Source of the DNA: a virus
Length of the DNA stretch: 29,076 bases
Reading direction: 5' to 3' (one strand)
Virus record (IMG/VR): IMGVR_UViG_3300030012_001875
Location: 1 to 29,076 of that record
Of the stretch, positions 12,808 through 18,756 are shown piece by piece. Each line of letters begins with the position of its first letter. The stretch's first letter is position 1. The translations under genes were made by a program, and so were the position numbers. The notes under the pieces are model-generated. The model saw only the letters and a list, made by a program, of their open reading frames with translations. It was not told where the DNA came from and made no database searches.

Positions 12808-14538
12808 CTATATTGTGTAGATTTTTACTGGTTTTTCCTTACCTTTGACAAGAATAGACTCTAACTCTGTTACTTCACCCTCATATTTGCTGATGGTTGC
12901 CTCACCTATAACTAAATTTTTACCTACTGTTTTACATGAAGACTCTAATCGAGCTGCTAGATTACAAGCATCGCCTAATACACTATATTCAAAACGAGAT
13001 GCACTACCCATATTTCCTGCAACAACTTCTCCAGAATTTATTCCAATACCAATTTCAATATCTAACTGTGCTTCTTGCATTGCGTGTCGTATTTGAAGGG
13101 CTGTCTCAATAGCTTTCTGTTCATGGTTCTCAACATCTACTGGAGCATTCCAAACTGCCATCATAGCATCGCCAATATATTTATCTACCATCCCTTCGTT
13201 AGCTTTGACCGCATCTGCTTGAATAGTTAAAGCTTTGTTCATTATCTCAATAACTTCTTCTGGTTCTAGTTTCTCTGACATAGAAGTAAAACCTCTGACA
13301 TCGGTAAACATTATCGTACAGTTTCTTCGTTCACCACCTAATCTTAATAACTCTGGATTCTTTTGTAGCCTAGCTACTTGTCGAGGGTCAAGATAAGTAG
13401 AAAACTGCTTCTTGATTTGTTGTCTAAGTTTAAACTGAGTTCTAAAGTTTAGATAGAACTGTTGAGCAGCAATCAGAAACAAACTTATTAGAGTCCATGT
13501 AACATCTATTAAAAGATTCTGCTGTATAAAAGACCAACCAAGATAAGCTACTCCACCAAAGATAGTTAAGGCTGAGACTAAGCCTGTAGTAATACCTAAG
13601 AAACCAGTTAAGATAGCCACTAGTAAACCAGCTACTACTAAGATACTTAGTTCGGCAAACAAACGATAGTCCGGTATGTTGGGTGTCTCTAATAAAATAG
13701 ACTCAGCTAGAGCTGCTTGAATTTTATGTGGCTCTAACAAACCCACAGGAGTTGCTAGTTGTCTTTGTATTCCTGCTGCAGTAAAACCAACAAAGACAAA
13801 CTTACCCTGCACATCCATTTCAGTTAGGTTAGTCTCTGGTGTTTCGACCCAACTAATCCATTTCTTACCTGTCGAATCTGTTGGGATAGGCGGTATACCT
13901 TTTACTCTTATCATCTCTATACCATTCTCATTAGTTTTGATTTGATAAGTATTACCACCTCCTAGTATCTTGAGAACTTCTGTACCGAAAGAAGCTACCC
14001 AACCATCTGGAGTTTGTTGGATAAGAGGTATCTGTCTAACTAGGTTATCTATATCAACCGGCACTGACACAGCTCCTTGAGCTGCAGAGTCTTTTAAGAC
14101 TTGGATGTTTTCTAAAAATCCTGAAGCATGTACTAAACTAACATCAGGTCCTAAGATAACTGTCCCGTGTGTCTGTGGATATTTATTATTGTTTACTTCG
14201 GGCATTGCTATGACACTAGGAGCTAGACCAAGCATCTCAGCAAAGGCTTCATCGCCTCCTAGTCTATCAGGATGAGGAAAGAGTATTGTCCAACCAACTC
14301 CTAATGCTCCTTGTTGTAGTAATTTAAGATGAATATCTGCTAAGGTCTGCCGAGGTAAAGGGTAACCGCCTTGCTGGTCTATAAACTCTTCATCAATGTT
14401 AAGGATAGTAAAGTAACCAGTAGGCTCTGGAGTCTTGACAAGGGCATCAAAGGTTTTAAGTCTTAGTATTTCCAAAGGCGGAGCATTAAAGACTAGAGGT
14501 AGTATTAGTAGAAATAAAAGTAAACTCGCCCACTTCAT
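12808..14538 (-). CDS. CHASE2-domain transmembrane class III adenylyl cyclase
   Basis: Predicted inner-membrane receptor cyclase, 576 residues. An N-terminal span (4-19) precedes a periplasmic CHASE2 sensor domain (about 25-285). Three spans follow (about 294-360), then a cytoplasmic linker (QFSTYLDPRQVARL) and the cyclase domain (405-576). Catalytic residues are all visible: metal aspartates D413 (MFTDVRGF) and D457 (GDAMMAVW), adenine-selecting K453 (VDKYIGD) and D523 (VLGDACNLAARLE), and transition-state N526 and R530. This predicts cAMP as product. Bacterial CHASE2-cyclases are often encoded next to FecR-domain genes, as here. ATGA overlap with the gene upstream. An intact receptor cyclase is highly unusual for a phage. 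Confidence 0.93.
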   Translation of the reverse strand: MKWASLLLFLLILPLVFNAPPLEILRLKTFDALVKTPEPTGYFTILNIDEEFIDQQGGYPLPRQTLADIHLKLLQQGALGVGWTILFPHPDRLGGDEAFAEMLGLAPSVIAMPEVNNNKYPQTHGTVILGPDVSLVHASGFLENIQVLKDSAAQGAVSVPVDIDNLVRQIPLIQQTPDGWVASFGTEVLKILGGGNTYQIKTNENGIEMIRVKGIPPIPTDSTGKKWISWVETPETNLTEMDVQGKFVFVGFTAAGIQRQLATPVGLLEPHKIQAALAESILLETPNIPDYRLFAELSILVVAGLLVAILTGFLGITTGLVSALTIFGGVAYLGWSFIQQNLLIDVTWTLISLFLIAAQQFYLNFRTQFKLRQQIKKQFSTYLDPRQVARLQKNPELLRLGGERRNCTIMFTDVRGFTSMSEKLEPEEVIEIMNKALTIQADAVKANEGMVDKYIGDAMMAVWNAPVDVENHEQKAIETALQIRHAMQEAQLDIEIGIGINSGEVVAGNMGSASRFEYSVLGDACNLAARLESSCKTVGKNLVIGEATISKYEGEVTELESILVKGKEKPVKIYTI

Positions 14539-14978
14539 AAGTCACCTGCTTTATGCATGACGTAAAGATTATTGAGCAGTACTAAGCGATACAGAGTATT
14601 GATATTTGTTATCTGTTGAGGAGAAGCATCTCTAATAATCAAATAACTACTAGCACCTTTAAGAACTAGTAACAACTCTAAGGAAGGTTGTTTGGGTAGT
14701 AGAGGATTAGCTTCTAAAGCATAGCCTTTAATATTGACAGCTCTGTGTGTGGTATAGATATCCAAAAGCTGTAAGGCTATAAATTCTTGGTAAGGTTTTT
14801 CTTGTAGTTTAAAATGTAGCTGAGCTTTAGGTAGACTGTAATCTACATAAGCCTCTGGTTTGTTGAGGTAAGGTGCTTTAGTAATCCGCCAATAGATATC
14901 AGGCTTAGCCGGAAGACTGCTTGATAGTAATGGAAGAGTCACTACCGCCATTAAGAGTAATAGTAATTGCTTTGCCAT
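14535..14978 (-). CDS. small membrane protein with signal-like N-terminus (147 aa)
   Basis: Starts MAKQLLLLLMAVVTLPLL, a signal peptide or first span, followed by a short extracytoplasmic segment (KPDIYWRITKAPYLNKPEAY). Three hydrophobic stretches follow near 66-80, 99-115 and 128-142. The motif LLDIYTTHRA with ALEANPLLP resembles small DUF5658-type membrane proteins, which carry a Leu-Asp-x-x-Thr-Thr helix and an E-x-NP turn; this is recall, not a search. It lies between the FecR and cyclase genes, overlapping the first by 74 bases and the second by 4, so it probably belongs to the same membrane complex. Function unknown. Confidence 0.6.
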   Translation of the reverse strand: MAKQLLLLLMAVVTLPLLSSSLPAKPDIYWRITKAPYLNKPEAYVDYSLPKAQLHFKLQEKPYQEFIALQLLDIYTTHRAVNIKGYALEANPLLPKQPSLELLLVLKGASSYLIIRDASPQQITNINTLYRLVLLNNLYVMHKAGDL

Positions 14979-16020
14979 CTTGTATAATTAAAACCTTGTA
15001 ACTGTTGTTCGTATCTAAATCTAATCTTACTGTGTCTTCTACCTGTCTTAAGAAAGTTAGCACTGTGTCAGTAACAAAAGTATTTACCTGTGTGTTAGAG
15101 TCAAAACCAAAAGCTGTGCCTTGAACATTAATGTCACCAGTGTTCAAAACATTTTGTTCTAACTCATCTACTTCCTCTATGATACTCAAGAGGTCTTCTA
15201 AGAAATTTACATCTAAGTAATTGATGTCAAGTTCGGTAAACTCTAGGTTATCTTCTGCTAAGTAGTCTTGTTCTAGTTCATCAAACTCTAAGTAGTCTAT
15301 GTCTAGGATATTATCAGAGCCATCTGTTTGTTCTTCTTCGCTAACAAAGTTTGGGTCTTCCTTTGGTGGATTGACAATCAACATGTTGTCAATAATATCT
15401 AGAGTCAAGTCTAGGATAACAGGACTACTAGGTGCCGACTCAAACAACTCAACTGTAGTAGCTTGATAGGGCTTGTTGAGAACTACTTGTCCTACTAGAG
15501 TAGAAACAACTATCTCACCGGAAGCAATACCGTTCTCATCTGGTAGTAGTATTATCAAAGACCTGCCGAGTTCATCGACAGTAACAGTAAAGTCTGTGCC
15601 TCTAATACCAATGGTAGCACTAGGAGTCTCGATAGATATGTTTTCTTTATTGATAGTAGCTAGTTTGCCACTAATAAACCTAGCTGTGCCACTAGCAAAC
15701 TGTAGAGCCATCTTAGATTTAGATGGGTCAGGGTCATAGATAAACTCATCTATAACTAATTGTGAATGTTCTGTGAGACGGACTTGAGATTCGTCAAGAA
15801 AGGTAATGCCTATCCGACCATTAGAAGTCTCAACATTATCAAAACTATTAATAGCAAAGGAGAGAGCAGCAGCAAAGGGGTCTTGTTCCCTTACTACTCT
15901 CCCTAAGCCTTTTAGTTCTGTTATGCTTCCTATACTAGCAACTTGTGCTGGTGCCGCCATCATTTTGTATGATGCAGACAGTACCACTATTGCCAGTAGA
16001 AATAATCTTAAGCCAATCAC
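14905..16020 (-). CDS. secreted FecR-domain protein with acidic Leu/Asp repeats
   Basis: A signal peptide (1-23, cleaving near MAAPAQ) leads to a FecR domain (about 30-185) with the family signature: VRLTEHSQLVIDEF, ASGTARFISGKL and IETPSATIGIRGTDFTV. A strongly acidic region (about 225-290) has repeats such as DYLEFDEL, DNLEFTEL and NYLDVNFLEDLL. The C-terminus ends in beta strands (AITITLNGGSDSSITIKQ) reminiscent of one curlin repeat. Classical FecR senses iron citrate; stand-alone FecR proteins beside CHASE2 cyclases are thought to form envelope sensors, which fits the neighbour at 12808. The start is GTG 16020, inside the curlin gene (86-base overlap), without a clear ribosome site; internal ATGs at 15963/15960 would lose the signal peptide. 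Confidence 0.82.
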   Translation of the reverse strand: MIGLRLFLLAIVVLSASYKMMAAPAQVASIGSITELKGLGRVVREQDPFAAALSFAINSFDNVETSNGRIGITFLDESQVRLTEHSQLVIDEFIYDPDPSKSKMALQFASGTARFISGKLATINKENISIETPSATIGIRGTDFTVTVDELGRSLIILLPDENGIASGEIVVSTLVGQVVLNKPYQATTVELFESAPSSPVILDLTLDIIDNMLIVNPPKEDPNFVSEEEQTDGSDNILDIDYLEFDELEQDYLAEDNLEFTELDINYLDVNFLEDLLSIIEEVDELEQNVLNTGDINVQGTAFGFDSNTQVNTFVTDTVLTFLRQVEDTVRLDLDTNNSYKVLIIQDGKAITITLNGGSDSSITIKQSSG

Positions 16021-16639
16021 TTGCTAAGGTTGAACTCTGTGTAATATTAAATGCTCGGCTATCCCCTGTTTGGTCTAGATAAAAGTAACCATCAGCATAG
16101 CCACTACCATTGTAGACTAAACTGTTTGAGTCACCATCTATATCTAGATAGGATGTAGCTCCATCGACATCTATTGTGTAGTCTATGGTATTTGAATCAC
16201 CATTGATAACCCAGTCGAGGTCTAAGTATTCTGCTAAAGCATTGGTAGCAATATTTAATTCAAATTCATTGCTTGACCCTGTAACGTCAACATTATAGTT
16301 ACCGCCATCGGCACTATAAGTATCTGTTGGGTCTACTTGAATTTCAAATATATTACTATCACCGTCAAATTCAAAAAAACCTACTAGTGAATCTAGGACA
16401 ATGTCCCCAATAAATTTGTTGGAATCCCCTAATTGATTGATGTCTAAAGTCATAGAACTACCAGCTAATTCTAGAGCAGTCATTTGACCTGAAGCAGCAT
16501 CAAGACCACCAATAAGGTTGGAACCACCTAGCTGTTCAACATCTAAGTTTAAAGTTGCACCAACTTGATTGATGTATATTTCATTATCGGCTTTAACCAT
16601 AAAGCCTAAGAAAGCTAACAATATAATTATTCTATTCAT
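15935..16639 (-). CDS. curlin-repeat-like secreted protein (amyloid fibre subunit candidate)
   Basis: A 234-residue protein with a signal peptide (MNRIIILLAFLGFMVKA) and then about ten curlin-like units centred on G-[DS]-S-N. Examples are INQVGATLNLDVEQ, LDINQLGDSNKF, DGDSNIFEIQV, TGSSNEFELNI, NGDSNTIDYTI, DGDSNSLVYN, DQTGDSRAFNITQ and TGNSGTVCIIQ. The central Gly residues fall at about 27, 38, 60, 71, 93, 121, 147, 169, 192 and 216, spacings mostly near 11 or 22, as in CsgA/CsgB strand-loop-strand repeats. Outer repeats keep the Gln; middle ones replace Gln/Asn by Asp. It would be exported through the CsgG-like pore encoded just upstream (8-base overlap) and may form fibres on the infected cell. 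No CsgE gene is seen. Confidence 0.75.
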   Translation of the reverse strand: MNRIIILLAFLGFMVKADNEIYINQVGATLNLDVEQLGGSNLIGGLDAASGQMTALELAGSSMTLDINQLGDSNKFIGDIVLDSLVGFFEFDGDSNIFEIQVDPTDTYSADGGNYNVDVTGSSNEFELNIATNALAEYLDLDWVINGDSNTIDYTIDVDGATSYLDIDGDSNSLVYNGSGYADGYFYLDQTGDSRAFNITQSSTLASDWLKIISTGNSGTVCIIQNDGGTSTSC

Positions 16640-17450
16640 AACTCCAAAATCTCCTCTCTATTCCTTGTTGTACTATTTCTAGTACACTTGTCTCTATCGC
16701 TTTCTGGAGAGCAATAGATACACTTTCGTTTTGTGTAACACCAGATTCTATTTCTACTAACTCTGTCCCAGCTTCAATAAATCTAAAGACATCGTTAGAG
16801 ACTCCTACAGATAGGATAGTCTTTGATGTTAGTACTTCTATTAATATCTCTCCGGTATTAACAGAAACTAATCGTAAAGATACTGTAACAGTGTCCTCAC
16901 GATACTGACGGCTCATGCCGATACCTAGATATCTAGCACCATTACCACCACTTTTTAGGTTCGTGTCATACGAAATGACCCCACCCTGAACCAGTAGACC
17001 TGCAAAGATAAGAGGGTTTAACTCTGTATTATCTTCAAAGTCTTTACGGGTTGTTCTAATTATTTGTCGTTCTTTAGTTAGGTTATCTAAACCTACTCTC
17101 TCGACAACTGTAAAAAACTGACCATCTGCAGCATGTTTAAAAGCTCTGATAAGTAAGGAATCAGGTGACTGTGTAATAGCAGAACTGAATAAAGCAAAGG
17201 TACTGTTACTCTTTCTTTGCCCTGTTAGGTCTGTGAAGCTATTAGGATAAATAGCAATAGTCGGCTTAAGCTTAGCCGGTCTTAAGTTTTTTAACTCCTC
17301 TGACTGTAACTCTAATACGGTACTTGGTCTTTTCTTTGAATAAGCTCCTATAACATTCTCATCTAGGAGAGAACTATGTCTAAGACTTGAACAACTAGAA
17401 AGTAAAAGAACCGATAGGAACAGTAATCTCTGTAACATTCCCTTCTGCAT
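16632..17450 (-). CDS. csgG: CsgG-family outer-membrane curli secretion pore (lipoprotein)
   Basis: A lipoprotein signal (LLFLSVLLLSSC, lipidated Cys20) is followed by a mature domain with the CsgG landmarks in order: TIAIYPNSFTDLTGQ, VVERVGLDNLTKERQIIR (116-132), GGVISYDTNLKSGGNGARYL, GIGMSRQYREDTVTVSLRLV, VNTGEILIEVLTSKTILS and NDVFRFIE. The length (272) matches E. coli CsgG (277). CsgG forms a nonameric outer-membrane channel for unfolded curlins. In the pore-constriction loop the Tyr/Asn/Phe set of E. coli is only partly kept: GQRK is followed by SNSTFALF, with one extra residue and only the Phe clearly aligned. The start is ATG 17450 or 17438, both inside the csgF gene. Confidence 0.93.
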   Translation of the reverse strand: MQKGMLQRLLFLSVLLLSSCSSLRHSSLLDENVIGAYSKKRPSTVLELQSEELKNLRPAKLKPTIAIYPNSFTDLTGQRKSNSTFALFSSAITQSPDSLLIRAFKHAADGQFFTVVERVGLDNLTKERQIIRTTRKDFEDNTELNPLIFAGLLVQGGVISYDTNLKSGGNGARYLGIGMSRQYREDTVTVSLRLVSVNTGEILIEVLTSKTILSVGVSNDVFRFIEAGTELVEIESGVTQNESVSIALQKAIETSVLEIVQQGIERRFWSYE

Positions 17451-17868
17451 CTGTAATCTTTAATGTAATCATAGTGCCATCAGCACTAACACTGTATTCT
17501 ATGGTGTTACCCATTAGCTCTAAAGTCCCGAAAGTACTTGGGTTTTCACCAAACAAAGCATCTACTAGTTGTCTGGATAGTTGAGCATATATTCTTGATT
17601 CTAAGTTTCTGATAAATCTTGCTAGAGTTGTATTGTCTGCTTCTCTTTCTAGCTCTTCTCGATAAGCTCTGATTTCAGCTTCAATAGCTGCCTTTCTATT
17701 AAACTCTTGATTCTCTATGGTTAGGTAATGAGCTGAGCTATTGATGCCACTAAATGATGGCGACTTAAATTTATGTACTAACTCATCGGCAAAGATATTA
17801 CCGCTAACACTTAACGTCATAACTAAAAACCCTGCAATTAATAGGGTTAGTTCTATAGTTTTTAACAT
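17395..17868 (-). CDS. csgF: CsgF-family curli assembly factor
   Basis: 157 residues. ATG 17868 is chosen because GAGGAG lies just upstream and the product then starts with a clean signal peptide (MLKTIELTLLIAGFLVMTLS, cleaving near FADE); the longer frame from 17904 would put a charged tail before it. The mature N-terminus, VHKFKSPSFSGINSSAHYLT, matches the CsgF motif F-x-F-x-N/S-P-x-F-G/S-G that plugs CsgG. A charged helical middle (AEIRAYREELEREAD) and a beta C-terminus (GNTIEYSVSADGTMITLKIT, EGNVTEITVP) also fit. CsgF extends the CsgG pore and helps nucleate curlin at the surface. The csgF-csgG order is the same as in bacterial curli operons. Confidence 0.9.
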   Translation of the reverse strand: MLKTIELTLLIAGFLVMTLSVSGNIFADELVHKFKSPSFSGINSSAHYLTIENQEFNRKAAIEAEIRAYREELEREADNTTLARFIRNLESRIYAQLSRQLVDALFGENPSTFGTLELMGNTIEYSVSADGTMITLKITDAEGNVTEITVPIGSFTF

Positions 17869-17875
17869 AATCTCC

Positions 17876-18163
17876 TCAATCTTTTCGTTGGTCTTTCTTT
17901 CCATCTGCCCTTGCTAACCTATCTACATCTACAGGTATACCCATAGCTGTGCGACACATTGTGTCTATTCTTATTATATCGTTGTCTATTTGTCTTATCC
18001 TATCTATTAAAGCTACTATCATGCCATGTTGGGTATCTAATTTTTTATGAACATCTGCGATTAAATGATTAAATAGTTTCCAAACCATCCAACCTGCAGC
18101 TACAGCAAAAGCTGCTGGAATTCCAACAGTTTCTAAAATGTCCATCCACGTTCGTGTATTCAT
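17876..18163 (-). CDS. single-span membrane protein, possible holin or lysis accessory (95 aa)
   Basis: One hydrophobic segment (ILETVGIPAAFAVAAGWMVW, about 9-28) is followed by a heptad-like charged region (KKLDTQHGMIVALIDRIRQI) and a basic C-terminus (ARADGKKDQRKD). Small proteins of this shape sit in lysis regions of many phages. It is coupled to the membrane gene before it (shared stop/start base) and its stop overlaps the csgF ribosome site. Holin function is inferred from topology and position only. Confidence 0.5.
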   Translation of the reverse strand: MNTRTWMDILETVGIPAAFAVAAGWMVWKLFNHLIADVHKKLDTQHGMIVALIDRIRQIDNDIIRIDTMCRTAMGIPVDVDRLARADGKKDQRKD

Positions 18164-18606
18164 TATCTACCCTTAACCAAGCTACCACCAAAGTACATAC
18201 CTATAATTGCTGAGACTAAGTTAGTGTCTAGTTGTGTTATTACCAAGCCCTGAAAAGTAACCCATTCAAATATTTCTCTACCTTCTTTAAAGAACCAGAA
18301 GCCCGGGTTCCAGTTAGTGTAACCAACAGTTACAGAGACATCCGGATAGTAGACTGCTACTAGTTTAGGCAGTAACACAATAGCAAAGACTGAAGTCAAA
18401 GCTATGATTCGTCTAGTCCAAGCAAAACCTTTGTCTTTTAAACCGTGGTCTAAGGACTGTTGTCTTTCTTTCATACCAAACTCACCACGAGTTATTAAGA
18501 GCTTTTGTTGTTCTGCTTTAGCTTTTCTACTTTCAGCCCAGACACTCATCAAACCACCAAGGATTGTCGAGGCCAACATAGTTATTATCTCAAAAGGGAA
18601 ACCCAT
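18163..18606 (-). CDS. two- or three-span membrane protein, possible holin (147 aa)
   Basis: An N-terminal hydrophobic stretch (GFPFEIITMLASTILGGLMS) precedes a charged helix (ESRKAKAEQQKLLITRGEF), then a span (TRRIIALTSVFAIVLLPKLV), a periplasm-like aromatic loop (NWNPGFWFFKEGREIFEW) and a final hydrophobic region (TNLVSAIIGMYFGGSLVKG). The arrangement recalls membrane proteins found near lysis genes of marine phages; this is recall, not a search. It is coupled to both neighbours by one-base overlaps. Together with the next gene it is the best holin candidate here. Confidence 0.5.
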   Translation of the reverse strand: MGFPFEIITMLASTILGGLMSVWAESRKAKAEQQKLLITRGEFGMKERQQSLDHGLKDKGFAWTRRIIALTSVFAIVLLPKLVAVYYPDVSVTVGYTNWNPGFWFFKEGREIFEWVTFQGLVITQLDTNLVSAIIGMYFGGSLVKGR

Positions 18607-18755
18607 TAAAATTCTCCTAACATAAACTTTTCCATCTCTTCTTCAAATAAAGGTCGGTAGTCTTCAATAGTAAACCAAGGTAAACCAAGACCTGCTCTAA
18701 CCTTACAGTTCTCCTGCCAAGCTTCTTCTAGTTGTTGTTCTGTGTAGAGTATCAT
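18606..18755 (-). CDS. small conserved-looking phage protein (49 aa)
   Basis: I take ATG 18755, one base after the stop of the large virion gene, giving MILYTEQQLEEAWQENCKVR, then LGLPWFTIEDYRPLFEEEME. A longer frame from 18803 would extend deep into the virion gene with an unlikely hydrophobic head. Amphipathic and acidic; short proteins with an 'LPW-x-T-x-E-x-YRP-x-EEE' pattern occur near lysis genes of marine phages (recall). Function unknown. Confidence 0.6.
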   Translation of the reverse strand: MILYTEQQLEEAWQENCKVRAGLGLPWFTIEDYRPLFEEEMEKFMLGEF

Positions 18756-18756
18756 G

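Noticed and set aside
12808-14538. Pycsar-type antiphage cyclase
   Set aside because: It has a CHASE2 receptor architecture, adenine-selecting Lys/Asp residues and no adjacent Pycsar effector, so a cAMP-forming signalling cyclase is more likely.
15473-16027. Plus-strand frames opposite the FecR gene
   Set aside because: The minus-strand FecR signature and signal peptide are clear, and no plus-strand gene is otherwise seen in this arm.
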